A stretch of 64,000 bases of DNA, taken from contig NW_003314266.1 in NCBI RefSeq assembly GCF_000143415.4, positions 2,502,512-2,566,511 on the forward strand, in the 5' to 3' direction. Position numbers and translations under genes: made by a program. Under the pieces are notes generated by a model that ran no database searches, was not told the DNA's origin, and saw nothing but the letters and a program-made list of their open reading frames with translations. Source of the stretch: Selaginella moellendorffii (taxonomy: Eukaryota; Streptophyta; Lycopodiopsida; Selaginellales; Selaginellaceae). Shown here piece by piece: positions 1 to 11,318 of the stretch; position 1 is the stretch's first letter, and every line of letters starts with the position of its first letter.

Positions 1-71
1 CGTCTATGTGTGACATGCCTGTAGAGCATGTCTGAAGCAATGGAGACGATGCTCCTCTCCTTCGTTATCGC

Positions 72-1522
72 TCACACTAGATCGACGTGGTTGGACGTTT
101 CCAGATGCCCCAGCGAAGATAGATCCCTGACCAGACTTCCACGCAATTGGCACCCTTGAGAGCCTGTGGTGCTGATCAGATCCATGGCATTCTGCGCGAT
201 CGGCTCCTGGTGCCACTGGTCCGTCTTAGCCTTCCAGTAATTCTTTGAAACTCCAGCCGATGTAAGAAAAAACGTATTAATTAGCTCCGCTTTCGAATCG
301 ACAATATAAAGAAGCCCTTCTCTATACATACACGAATCTCTTCAAGAACGCGCACGCTCTGCACGAAAGAAACACCACCCGGAGTTTAAACAGAGAAGAA
401 AGGACGAGTTGATAGCAAACTTACGCCATTCTTGAAGAGACTTTCGGTGAGCGGAGTTGACACTGATCTTTGGGCGGTGTCGCTTGATCAGACTCTCGCC
501 TTCCTTCCAATCGTCCACCACGCCCAGTGCCACCAGCAGCGCACACATAACAGCCACACTACGCCCATGACCTGTTCACCAACAAGAAGCATCCAAATCC
601 TCAAAATCCTGCCAGCCAAGAGCACAAATCCAAATGCACGTAGATAAAAATCCGAGGAAGAGAGAGGAAAAGATCATCAATGCTGAAATAGAAGACGAAC
701 AACATGCCAATAAAAAAAATGCTGAAAGAAGACAATCAAAACATTGCTTTCGACTGTATCAACCTGGATTGTAATCGCTAAACAAAGTAAGAAGAAGAAA
801 ACCAAGAAGAACGAAGTCTAGGTACTTGGATGGAGAGAAGAAAGAGTGCTATCAAATCTACTTGGATTGAGAGAAGAAAGAGTGCTATCAAATCTACTTG
901 GATGGAGAGAAGAAAGAGTGATCAAATCTACTTGGATGGAGAGAAGAAAGAGTGCTATCAAATCTACTTGGATGGAAAGCTTACCTTTGGCACAGTGGAT
1001 GAAAACAGGATGGCTCTGGGAGCGCTGGACGAGAGCCCAGCGCACGGCTAGCTCAATGCTCTCTGGCGATAGCGCTCTGGTATCCCAGGCCGGGACGCAC
1101 AGATAGGGAAGCTCCAATCCCACCGTCCTGGGCAGCTCGTTGGTGCAATCCAAAATCGCGGGATTGCCCGGAGGGATGTGCTCGCGCTGGAACGGCCACG
1201 CGCCCACGAACAATCCATCGCAAACCTCCGTGTAGGTGGCCTCGAGCCCCGCGCGCCGGCGGAATCGGACGTAGAGCCGCGTACCGGCGAGGTAGGGATA
1301 GAAGAGGAAAGAGCTCCAGATCGGGAAGGAGCCGCGCGAGGATTTGGCGAGGATGCGCGGATTATCGATGCGCGGGTGGGAGAAGAGCGCTACAGTGAAT
1401 CCGATGAGCGACGTGTGGAGGAGAGGGAGGAGGAAGATCCGGTTGCTGACGACGCCGAGCAATGCCGCCCCCACCGCGAGGATGAGCGCCGCGGGAATGC
1501 CCACCGCTAGTGAAAGTCCCAT
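72..1522 (-). CDS. Membrane-anchored dual-specificity/tyrosine phosphatase, 3 exons
   Basis: Exons on the minus strand are 1522-985, 571-425 and 250-72, giving 287 aa. Phases agree at both junctions (AAA G|GT CAT and TGG C|TT TCA). Residues about 4-47 are strongly hydrophobic and a second hydrophobic stretch lies near 65-80, so the enzyme is probably membrane-anchored. Joining exons 1 and 2 creates the P-loop HCAKGHGRS, the C-x5-R signature of cysteine phosphatases, with Cys177 and Arg183. The WxxxH region seen upstream (CDGLFVGAWP) and the conserved block after the loop (VSVNSAHRKSLQEW-like) fit the plant DSP family that resembles bacterial YnbD. The substrate is unknown. The intron splitting the P-loop holds a 36-bp minisatellite. 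The 3' end is less certain: the exon 3 acceptor was chosen by phase and the tail after about residue 230 is not conserved in any family I recognise. Confidence 0.82.
824..976. repeat. 36-bp minisatellite inside phosphatase intron 1
   Basis: Four tandem units start at 824, 860, 896 and 930 (lengths 36, 36, 34, 36), followed by a partial unit from 966. The core is acttggatggagagaagaaa plus gagtgctatcaaatct. The array ends a few bases from the 5' splice site (donor at 984-980). The units are adjacent with no unique spacers, so this is a minisatellite. Confidence 0.95.
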
Positions 1523-1820
1523 GAGCCCAAGAACCCTAAAACCAGCCTAACTTTACTCTTTAGAAGTATATACTTTATTTCTAGGGTTCTTCGAAGAACT
1601 TTAGTTTTAGGGTTCTTCGGAGAACTTAGAAGTATATTTTAAATCACCTGTACAAGTAACTTCTTACAAAGCAAAGTAGGATTCGAGGTTCTTCCTTCTG
1701 CGAATTTCACTTAGCGCTACAAGGTTAGCTCATCACAACAAAAAAGCTTCTCCGGATCACTCTAGCTCGCTTAAAAGATATCGATCGACGAATCTTTACC
1801 TTTGGCGAGGACAATCACGC

Positions 1821-3040
1821 TTACTCGAGAACTTGCACGGACGCTGGGTCCTTGGGGCCACAGCCATCCATGAGCGACAGTGGTGTATTATACACGACCC
1901 ACCATTTGCGTACGAGCTCTTTCACGTCCTCACGATCCATGTTTGCGCCCTCTCCGGTGTAAGCCCAAGGCTTGGATCCCTGTCGCCACCGAGTAAAAGT
2001 TTTCAATCGATTCTCCAAGCTTGAAGGAAGCTTTCGAGCTAGACAAGAACTTAGAAACTCTGAAACTTACCGTAGCGCAGTAGTGGATCACTTTGGTCTT
2101 GGCCAGGTTGACGTTCTCGGGGTGCCTCCACAGCATCGCCAGCACCAAGTTATACGCGTTTGGAACCGGCCGGAAGGCGTCCTGGAAGAACAAGTTGAGG
2201 AAATCCTGCCATAGAGCAGCCAGTGGTTTTTCGAGAGAAAGTTTTGGAAGCTTGAGTTTTACCTGTTCTGCGAATGGTGTGGGGGGATTCTTGGCCAGGG
2301 CTTCCATCATCCGGCCGAAAGTCTTGCTACTCGGCTCGAAGACGAACATCCCGGCATTGAAGTACGGCTTTGGGGGCTCGCCGAGGGCGAAGTTCCAGGG
2401 GACTCGGTCGGGGCACTGCTGGCAGTAGCCGAGCTTGAACTGGGGAGTGTGGCTCCACGTCTTCTCGCAGAAGCAGTCTTTCACGGCGGTGAAGGATCCG
2501 GGCGGCGAGAGATCGAAGAGCTCGTCGATGTTCTCAAAAACCATCATGTCCGCGTCGAGATACAAGAGCTGATCGTAGTCCTCGAACTGGACAAGAAAGT
2601 ACGCCACAAATAAAAAGGGAGAGAAGAGAGCGAACAAAGAAAACCAAGAACGCGCAAGAACACAAGCAGCGACACGAATCCGATCGAAAGACGACGGCTT
2701 TGAGGAACCCAGTAGCGAATCCGTGGCGGAAAAGAGAGAGCTCACTCACCTCCCACATCCGGAGCTTGGAGTAATTGATGACATAGTGGGGCATCGCGAA
2801 GGCGCAGACTCCCGGCGGCGGGAGAACCGGCTGGATGGATCGCACATTGCAGCCGTGCGCGAGGAGGAGATCGGTGTGGCGGCGCGGGACATCCGGAAGA
2901 ACACTGACGACGAGCTCGTATCTCGAGTCGACGAGGCGGAGGCTCTTGGAGAGGCCGATCACTCCTTTGGTGTAATCGCCATCGCCGGCGAGGAAGGTGA
3001 CAAAGGCCCGCCGCTTCTCTTCGCCTTGTTGAGGCATCAC
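1821..3040 (-). CDS. GolS: Galactinol synthase (GT8), 4 exons
   Basis: Exons are 3040-2750, 2586-2263, 2205-2071 and 1979-1821, all phase 0, giving 302 aa (family usually 320-340). The enzyme moves galactose from UDP-galactose to myo-inositol to make galactinol, the galactosyl donor for raffinose-family oligosaccharides, in the cytosol. Visible family marks are AFVTFLAGDGDYTKGV at the N-terminus, YVINYSKLRMWE, the DxD metal/UDP site in YLDADMMVF, DCFCEKTWSHTPQ, GYCQQCPD, YFNAGMFVFEP, NPPTPFAEQDFLN, PNAYNLVLAMLWRHPENV, HYCATGSKPWAYTG and the C-terminal NMDREDVKELVRKWW. Most GolS proteins have DGD in the metal site; this copy has DAD, and it lacks the usual APSAA-type tail. It is transcribed away from the CVNH gene, and its stop lies about 300 bp from the phosphatase start. 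Confidence 0.95.
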
Positions 3041-3544
3041 ACAGGGAGGAGAAAAAATAACGAAGGAGGAGAATTTGTAAGGTATCTTCTATGGATCTTT
3101 ACTGATTCCGGTGATCTAATCGGAATGGACAGCTGGCAGGCTTTGGGTTAATTATATTCCCGGAGAATCTAGCAGCATCTATTTCTTTTGCCCTGTCGGA
3201 TATCTGCCAAGTGGCCCTAGATAGTAATCTTGGTTACGATGTACTTTATTATTTTTTATAATTTTTTATCGATGTTTGTTTTGAGCTTGCTACCAGATGG
3301 AGATTATTTGAAAAATATAAACTCACATCTCTCGTTTGCATGCTAGAATTAAGCCCAGTTGTAGTGGCAATTTTTTGTAAAAAGTAAGGATGCACTAAAG
3401 AGTGAAAATTCAAAGCAATTGTTACTTTTTTTATATTTTGACAGTTAGAGGAAATACAGAAAGTAAGGCTTTTAAATCTTGTCTTTTATGACCAAGAGAG
3501 TACATATATTTAAATTATAAATCAAATAGGAGCTATTATTAACA

Positions 3545-3558
3545 TATAAACATATAAA
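3545..3558 (+). promoter_or_regulatory. Candidate TATA boxes for the CVNH gene
   Basis: Two TATAAA motifs (3545-3550 and 3553-3558) sit 45-58 bp upstream of the CVNH start at 3603. The surrounding DNA is AT-rich, so this is suggestive only. Confidence 0.35.
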
Positions 3559-3602
3559 TGTTTTTATTTGCTGAAGTATTTTCTATTTATTGCACCCATA
3601 CA

Positions 3603-4055
3603 ATGATTCTAGTGATTATGCTTTTGCTAATACTAATTCCTTTGGAGGTAATTAATTTTAACTTGTTCATTTACAGGAGTGCTTTTGAAATTTTTACAAA
3701 GTTTTAACAGGCTGGACAGTTTTCAAAGACGTGTTATAACGTAAGACTGTGGTACCATGGGGAGCTGTGGGCAAACTGTGAGCCTTCTGGGCAATCAAGC
3801 AAAATTCCTCTAGACAACTATGTATCCAATGACAATGGCGAGATGGTTGTGCCTGGGAATGGTTTCTCCCAATACTGTTATCTCTTCCAAATTTTTGACA
3901 TAAACACTAATAATCCTGAGGATGCTCTGAGGCCTCCAAAAGGACTTGGAGCTTGGTGCAAGAATGAGCACAACAAGGATGAGTGGTCTAGTATTGTCCT
4001 TGACGACTACATAGAAAACATTGACGGAAATATCCAATGGACTGGCCCAATCTAA
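3603..4055 (+). CDS. Secreted cyanovirin-N homology (CVNH) lectin, 2 exons
   Basis: Exon 1 (3603-3647) encodes 15 residues, MILVIMLLLILIPLE, which read as a signal-peptide core. A 63-nt GT-AG intron follows, and exon 2 (3711-4055) joins in phase 0. The protein is 129 aa; the mature form is about 112 aa, close to the 101 aa of cyanovirin-N. The mature part starts GQFSKTCYN and has two homologous halves. Each half has a Phe-Ser-x-x-Cys start (residues 19-23 and 67-71) and ends in a matching motif: LDNYVSNDNGEM (49-60) and LDDYIENIDGNI (112-123). Cys23, 38, 71 and 98 match the four cysteines that form one disulfide per half in cyanovirin-N. The second half carries an insertion of about 15 residues (near 80-95). 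CVNH proteins bind oligomannose glycans; here secretion to the apoplast is inferred. The gene lies between GolS (-) and pTAC2 (+), 231 bp before the pTAC2 start. Confidence 0.85.
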
Positions 4056-4286
4056 CATAGAACAAGTGAGTGCTTTTTATTCACTAACACACCATCTAAG
4101 TACTAACGCCTAGCGAAATTATAATATTAATAGATATAAAAGTAACTAAATAGTGAATATATGACCAATTGTAAAAGCGAGCATAAATAGAGAATATTCT
4201 CACTGCCGAAATTAGGTAAAGCACGAGATAATTTTTCAAATTCAAATTGTGCCCTGTTTTTAGGGTTCTTGCGAGAAGAATGAGCA

Positions 4287-7114
4287 ATGGCCGCTGCCAA
4301 TGCTGCCGCCGCCGCCGCCGCATTCTCTACACCGCGCCACCGGCGACGCGAGCGCTCAGGTGGGTTCCCAGAACCGCAGCTCAGCTCTACTTTCCTCCCC
4401 TCGCGCTTCCATTTCCAGCGTGAAAACACACACGAGCAGCAGCAATGCGGCGGCGATGGCCAACGTCGAAAGCCGCCGCTCGTCCGCGCGGAGGTCTCGA
4501 CGGTGGTGCGCAAGCCCCGCAGCGGCGTCTTCAAGAAGCCCACCATGATCGTGGACGCCATCACGGTGGAGAAGGGCAAGTACGGCTACGAGATCGAGTC
4601 GTGCATCAACTCGCTGAGCCAGCTCCCGCCGCGCGGAAGCGTGACGCGCTGCATGGACCTCTACCGCAGCAAGCTCACGATGCAGGACTTCTCGCTCATC
4701 TTCCGCGAGTTCGCGGCGCGCAGCGACTGGCACCGAGCGCTCCGGCTCTTCAAGTACATGCAGCGCCAGCAGTGGTGCAAGCCCACCGAGCACATCTACA
4801 CCATCATGATCGGGATCATGGGCCGCGAGGGGCTGCTCGAGAAGTGCTCGGAGATCTTCGAGGACATGCCGGAGAACGACGTCAAGTGGAACGTCTACGC
4901 TTTCACGGCCTTGATCAATGCTTACGGACGAAACGGGCAGTATGAAGCATCGCTCCATCTCCTGGCCAGGATGAAGAAGGAGCAAGTGGAGCCGAATCTC
5001 ATCACTTACAACACGGTTCTAAACGCTTGCTCGAAAGGTGGCCTCGACTGGGAGGGACTGCTCAATCTCTTCGCGCAGATGCGGCACGAAGGCATCCAGC
5101 CGGATCTTATCACGTACAACACGCTCCTCTCGGCGTGTTCTTCGCGGGGTCTCGTGGAGCAAGCCGCGATGGTGTTCAAGACGATGAACGAGTCCGGAGT
5201 GGTGGCCGACGCCGTGACTTACAAGTCCCTCGTCGACACCTTTGCGGGATCCAACCAGCTGGGCCGAGTCGAGGAGCTCCTCCGGGAGATGGAGGACGAA
5301 GGCAATCCTCCCGACATCGCTGGATACAACTCTTTGATCGAAGCTTACGCCGACGCCGGGAACGTCCACGGCGCCGCTGGAGTGTTCAAGCAGATGCAGC
5401 GAGGCGGCTGCGCTCCCGACGTCGAGACTTACTCCACGCTCCTCCGGATCTACGGTAACCAGGGATGCTTCGAGCAAGTTCGCTCGCTCTTCTCGGACAT
5501 GAAAGATCTCTCGACGCCACCCACGGTGGCGACTTACAACTCGCTCATACAAGTGTTTGGCGAGGGTGGTTACTTCCAGGAGTCGATCAATCTCTTCCAC
5601 GACATGGTGGACAGTGGAGTGAAGCCGGACGATGCTACGTACTCGGCATTGCTCTCGGTTTGTGGGAGGGGAGGACTTACGAGAGAGGCCGCGAAGATCC
5701 ATCAACACATGCTCACGAACGAGTCCACACCGAGCTTGGAGGCCTCGGCCGGGCTGATAAGCTCGTATGGAAAGATGGCCATGTACAAGGACGCGCTGGT
5801 TTCGTATTATAGGATCCGGGAGGCCGGGCTGGATCCACAGGTCTCGGCTTACGACGCTCTCATCCAAGGCTACGCGAAAGGTGGTCTTTACGTGGAAGCG
5901 GGGTCTACGCTCTACGCGATGAACAAGGCCGGGTTCCAAGCTCCGGTGTCCAGCGTGAACTCGGTTATGGAGGCTTACAGCAAGGTCGGGCTCCACGACG
6001 AGGCTCTGGAGTTTTTCTCCGAGTTGCAGCAAAAGGAGGGGAGTGAAGTGGACGAGAGGACGCACGAGACGCTGCTGGGGGTTTACTGCGATATGGGATT
6101 GCTCGAGGAGGCCAAGGAGGAGTTTGTCATCATCAAGGAGACGAGCAAAGTTCCCGGCGCTCGGGTCTACTGCTTGCTGCTCTCGCTGTGTGTGAGGCGA
6201 AGCAAGTAAGTTTTCTTCATCCTTCTTTGAGAGTTTTCGTGTTTGTTTCCTTGTTTGTTATGCTTGTTGATAGATCGTAGATGGTTTCTTGTTTGTCTTG
6301 CTTGTTTCTTCTAGCGAGTGTGATGGATCTTTGTTCTTTGCAGATGGGACTACGCAACTCAGCTCCTAGACGAGATGATCGCGGCCGGGGGCCTCCACCA
6401 AGTAGTCGTGGGGATTGTGCGTGGCACTTACGATGCCGACTTTAGCTGGCAAGTCGTGGAGTACGCTTTCGACGGCCTCAAGCTCCGGGACATGGAAGAA
6501 AGCATGGACTTCTACAACGCACTCGTCGAGCTCCTCGTCTACTGCAACCAAAAGGCTCGGGCCGCCCGAGTTCTCGCCGATGCAATGCAGCGAGGAGCCT
6601 TCCCCGAGGCGTTCATCAAAACTCGTCGCGTTTGGTCCGTGAACGTCCACAGGTAAGTGTTTTCCTCTCTAGTTTGTCTACCGGGGTTGATCTTCTCTTT
6701 GTTGCAGGATGTCCGCCGGTGCCACCGTCACTGCGCTGTCGACGTGGTTTAACGACTTGCAAGAATGCGAGAAGTTGCCTTTCATGACTTCCATCGTTGT
6801 CTCGTAAGTTTTCGCTCTTCGCAAGCTTTGAGATCATAGCTTTTCTCTCGTTTACCAGGTGTGGTGATATCGAAGATCACAGGAAAGTGGAGGACTTACC
6901 AGTAGCGAAAGTGGTGCAAGCGTTCCTCAAACACTACGCGGCGCCACTCGAGACGGCGTCCTGGAACGAAGGAAGGATAGTTTGCAAAGGCGAGGCGTTA
7001 AAGCCGTGGCTCTCGAGCATGCCTTCCTTCAGCGAGACTTACGTGAGAAACGAGCCTCTTCCGGCTCAACTAACAAAGCAGCTAGCGCAGTCCAAAGTTC
7101 CTTCTCTCAAATAG
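4287..7114 (+). CDS. pTAC2: PLASTID TRANSCRIPTIONALLY ACTIVE 2 (PPR-SMR protein), 4 exons
   Basis: Exons 4287-6205, 6344-6652, 6708-6803 and 6859-7114 give 859 aa, almost the length of Arabidopsis pTAC2 (862). The protein belongs to the plastid-encoded RNA polymerase complex in plastid nucleoids. The Ala/Arg-rich first ~50 residues look like a transit peptide. A conserved entry block follows (VEKGKYGYEIESCINSLSQL, then PPRGSVTRCMDLYRSKL), and then about 14 P-class PPR motifs such as YNTVLNACSKGGLDWEGLL. The C-terminal SMR-like part spans exons 2-4 and contains WSVNVHRMSAGATVTALSTW. The SMR motif that is usually DVH or DLH reads NVH here. Junction phases (AA|A, AG|G, TC|G) all keep frame. Confidence 0.96.
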
Positions 7115-7220
7115 CTCTTTTGTGTACAGCGAAAGGAAGAAAGCGGCCATATACAAAACAAAAGAATAGAGAGACTCCTTCGATTTAAACCAAGTGTGTA
7201 TGACAAACTTCTTTCTTTCT

Positions 7221-7310
7221 TTCTTCTTCCACTTTCTCTTTGTCTTCGAAAGCTTTTCCCTGTATTTCTTCTTCCACTTTTCTCTTTGTCTTCGAAAGCT
7301 TTTCCCTGTA
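7221..7310. repeat. Tandem 45-bp duplication downstream of pTAC2
   Basis: The block ttcttcttccactttctctt plus tgtcttcgaaagcttttccctgta occurs twice, at 7221-7264 and 7266-7310, with a single T insertion between copies. It lies in the pyrimidine-rich stretch between the converging pTAC2 and O-fucosyltransferase genes, probably in 3' UTR. Confidence 0.9.
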
Positions 7311-7561
7311 GGGGGGCCAGTCTCTAATCTTATCCCTTCACTTTTTCTCGCTTTGGCTAGCGAGAGCTCCTCGAGCATAGACTTTCTTTTTTGCCTCGAT
7401 CGAGATCTTCTTCCAGCCCCGAGAACTTTTCCCTGTGCAGCCTCTCGACTTTTCAGACTGGTAAAAACTAGCGTACCTTGCGAGCTGTTGCTATATACAA
7501 CTTTGGCGACAATCCCCCGGAAACTTGTCGTTGAGGGGGACAAAAATTTCTCCGTCCGCCG

Positions 7562-9834
7562 CTAATCCGAGAAAAGTGGCAGCTCTTCCGCTGCCGCTTC
7601 TCCTTCTGCGTGCAACACCTCCGTTTCATACGACCCCAGCTGGTCCTCGTCGAAATAGTTGTAGCTCGTGTCGTTGTAGCTGCCGCTTGGATCGACCGGA
7701 CTGTGAGCTCCCACCCCCTTCTCACATATGCACGCCGCCGGATTCTCATGAAACTCTCCTCTTCCCTGCTTCATCTCGTTCGGCTCTCCCATGAAGCCTT
7801 TCTGGAACGTTTTCACTTTAGCCGCAAAAGCATCCCAAGGCATTTCGTGCCGAGCGAGGAAGAGGGACCCCAGTTTTTTCGTGTTTGGCCTGATCGTCCT
7901 CTTGTGCCCGTAGTAGCGCCTGTAAAACAGAAAAGAAAGCTTCGTGAGAAAAAGAGGGACCACCTAGCACGTAGTTGACATACCTCCGGCCAGCTAGTAT
8001 ACGAGCCATGTTGCCATTGTTGTTGGTGACGAACACGTTGCTCTCGTCCGAGACGATGTAGTCCAGCGCCGCCATTCTCGACGAGTAGTGCAAGAAAGGC
8101 TGGAGCTCCTCCTTGGTGGTCAGCGTTTCCTTGGTGAAGTAGTTCGGAAACAATGCCTTGAGCGGTGCCAGTGACTCCTCTCCACCATAAACTTCTCCTG
8201 ACGCGACGTAGAGGTAGGAATCGTTGCCAAAGCCCAAGGCCCTGAGCATCAGGCCGACTTCTTTGGGTGTTAGCGGGCACTTTCCGTTTCTCCGCTCCCT
8301 TTCCGGGCTTCGGACGTGCAAAGTCTTCCATCGCTTACGAATCGCTCCGAGTTCTTTGATCTCTTTGTCACCTCCCCCGTAGTAGCAACCGGAAAAAGCT
8401 AGCATATCAGATCCGTATCTGCATACATCAGAGGCTTTCATGAATGACAACACCGCTAAAAACAAAACATCAACCTCACCTCAAATGCAAGGCAATGTAG
8501 CGTTTGCTCATCTGTCTCATCCGGCTTACAAGGCTGTTTCCCATATTCAATATCTCAGGAGTGAACTGTAAGGCCCTGTAGTTCACCCGACATCTCAATC
8601 TTTGCAGCTCTGGCTCAAGTTTGTTGGCGAGTCTATAATCAAATTTGGTCAGCCGCAGCACCTAACAGTCAAGTATTAGCCAAAGGATCTCTGGTTGGAG
8701 GCAAGTCTTGCGCCGTACCTTCTTCTTCTGCAAAATCGGGAGGATTTTGCTCTGATAATATTGCGGTGTACATTTTCGCGGGACACGCATCGACGTGAGA
8801 TGATTTCGCTTCAAATACTTTGATCTCGCTGCTGCCGGCAATTCTTTGACAACGGAAACATCGGACGTGAGCGACTTGATGAACCAGTCGACGTCGAATA
8901 TGTCACTGAAGTTGCTGTTCAAACCCAAGCAATTGGTTAAGAGAGTGAATATGGATTCACGAATAAGCTACCTGTTGTCCTTCCAGTATGATTTGTGATC
9001 CAATCCTGGGACCACTAATGTAGCATTCAAGAGCCTGGCGGCAACCACGGCGTCTGTTATCTGCACGGCAAGTTAGCAATGAGCGAACTCTTAATCGCAA
9101 GCCACACGGCCTACCCCAGTCCGTTGTTGGTTTAAGCCTCCACTCGCTTCAATCATCAGATACCCATTAGCTTTGGACGGAAATCCAACACCTGGAACGA
9201 GAGATGAGAAAAGTTGGTCGACTTTGGTAGTGGAAGAAAAGCAACGAGCAAAAAAATATATATGAAGAAGAAGAACAAGAAGATTCTTAGTTCGAGTTTT
9301 TTTTCTTGCCTGAAAATGAAAATTCTTCCCTCGGCTCGCTGCACCCGTAGAAAAATTTCGCAGACGGCGACTCCCAAATGCTGTCGGACGAAATATCGCC
9401 CTCGCTCTGCAAGAGTTTTCCCAAAAGCTCTATAAAATGGTGGTTTGATGTCACGTCTTACCGGCACATCTTGCAAATCCTGCGATCGTGCGAGCATGGG
9501 GTGGACGGTCCCTCGCTTCTGTCAAAGAGAAAAAAGCTAGATCGATCGAGCGAGAAGAGCACAAAGAGAACACAGAAAAGATGAGCGAGGAGGGAATTTT
9601 TACCAATTGTATGAAGGGTCCCGAGTGGCGGTCAAGATCATGCACGAGCATCGAAAGAAACGCCAGACCCAGCAGCGCCGAGGCGCAAATCATCACCAAT
9701 GTGGAGATCGCCGCCGCTGGCAAGGGAGACATCCTAGACGAGGAGGAGGATTTCGGCTGCTTGGCCATCAAGACGAGATACGCGTAACCCCTGCTCCGGC
9801 ACACCCATGGCAGCCTCACCCCAAGAATCATCAT
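7562..9834 (-). CDS. Plant O-fucosyltransferase-family protein, 9 exons
   Basis: Exons are 9834-9604, 9479-9462 (18-nt micro-exon), 9406-9310, 9191-9115, 9060-8972, 8914-8719, 8661-8480, 8418-7984 and 7919-7562; the sum is 1683 nt, 560 aa, in frame throughout. A transmembrane segment near residues 42-65 suggests a type II Golgi protein. Family marks in order: SIWESPSAKFFYGCSEP, GYLMIEASGGLNQQRTGITD (donor-site loop), LVVPGLDH, IFDVDWFIKSL, VLRLTKFDYRLANKL, RCRVNYRALQFTPEI, YIALHLRYGSDMLAFSGCYY, DYIVSDESNVFVTNNNGNMA and GRRRYYGHKRTIRPN. The family transfers fucose from GDP-fucose; the acceptor of this member is unknown. One intron (9309-9192) appears to use a GC donor (AG|GCAAGA). The acidic C-terminal tail is not conserved. 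Confidence 0.92.
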
Positions 9835-11318
9835 CCCGCTAGATTCCTGGCCCCGATTCCCATCTCACACTCCGCATGCTCGATCCCGCCACATAGCAAA
9901 TAGCGCGATAAAGAACAGCAATTCTTCCCTGGGAGCTCGGCGATCGCGGCGCCAAAGCCCTATCGACTGCTCGGCGCGATTGAAGCCTAATCTCTCGGCG
10001 GTGGATTCTAGGCGATGGGGAAGAGCACGGAAAGATCCTGCATTGGTCGAGAGATTCTTGCGACCGCGCGCGAGAGAGGAGACAAGAGATCGATCGATTG
10101 GGCGGCTCCTCGCCCGCGGCAACGGCAGCTCCCCGTGTTGTGGCTATTTCTAACAGAGAGAACCCTTGAATCCAAAATAAAATAGGATAACACCTCCCCC
10201 ATATATCGAAAATAGTCGTAGACATACGAGAAAACTAGGGTTTAGCCTTTTCCCCATACACCGTATAGCGCACGCTTTTTTAATCCTTTTTCTCTGGGCA
10301 AAATGCTTGCATGATTTCTTTTCTTTTCTTCTTACCGTGGAAGAAATAAAAGCGCGAAGGGAACGTTAAGCTTTAACTTTGGGCCCGCTTTTTCACCAAC
10401 GGCCCTGTGTACGTACAAATTCTTCCAGAGAATATTCACATGCAAACCATACCAAACGATTAGCTGAGTCCATATCATGCAAAGATCATGGCATGTCAGT
10501 ACATTTTAATCATCTAGCTTGGTCAACTCCTAAGCTTGTTTAAACTGACACGTCAAGATATTTTAGTGTAATTACGTTATATATGCATATTTTGAATACT
10601 TTTGTGCGCAACTGAAAAGTATATTATTACATGTCATTTGGTGCTTATATATATTCTATAGGATATAGAATTTACTAAGTGGCACATTTGAATTTAAAAG
10701 GTTGTATCTTAAGATTTTTCTTGGAGGATTAGGTGTATTTGATTAGTAAAGAGACTTTGTCAAACATGATCTTTATTCTCCTATAGCAATGTGGGAATTT
10801 TTACTTAGCAAAGTCTTGTAAGACACATCTTGGACAATTGCTCTTTAAAACAATTAGAGATATAAAAACACATATCTAAAATTTTTACTTATCATTTTCT
10901 ACATATTAAAGACAAAAGGATTAAATATGCAACAATTAAATTCAGCTCACATGTCGATTTAGATACTTAAATTACAGATCAAAGTGTGTTGATTATGACT
11001 CTATCTAACCACACTATCATCAATGAAAAATTAATAAATTAATTTTGATGAGAAATTAAATTCCTCTTAAAGTTTTTCTCTATATTTATATATTTAATAA
11101 TAGAGTTAATAAGTATTAGAATCTATGAGTGCATGGAGCACTTAGATCTAGCAAATATATATAAAGGTTTCAGTATATTAAGTATATTATAGATTTATGA
11201 TGAATATCCAAAGCCAAAAAATTAAGAAAAATGATTATATACTTAATAAGAAGTATAATAATGACTAGATAATTAAAAAATAAAAATTTATAATTTTAAG
11301 AAAAAGTTTAAATGACAC
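9835..11318. other. Intergenic: 5' flank of the fucosyltransferase gene, then AT-rich DNA
   Basis: From 9835 to about 10240 the sequence is moderately GC-rich and is probably promoter and 5' UTR of the minus-strand gene. From 10240 to 11318 it is AT-rich with no recognisable gene or repeat. Confidence 0.6.

Noticed and set aside
824-976. Regular ~36-bp repeats resembling a CRISPR array
   Set aside because: The units are adjacent with no unique spacers, lie in a plant intron and have no cas genes nearby. It is a minisatellite.
830-1106. Open frames on the plus strand over the minisatellite
   Set aside because: They are translations of the repeat and of the antisense of phosphatase exon 1.
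7082-7543. Lys/Arg-rich 153-codon minus-strand frame
   Set aside because: It arises from the pyrimidine-rich, partly duplicated spacer between converging genes and shows no domain.
9839-10225. 128-codon minus-strand frame upstream of the fucosyltransferase
   Set aside because: No conserved domain and located in the expected promoter/5' UTR of the downstream gene.
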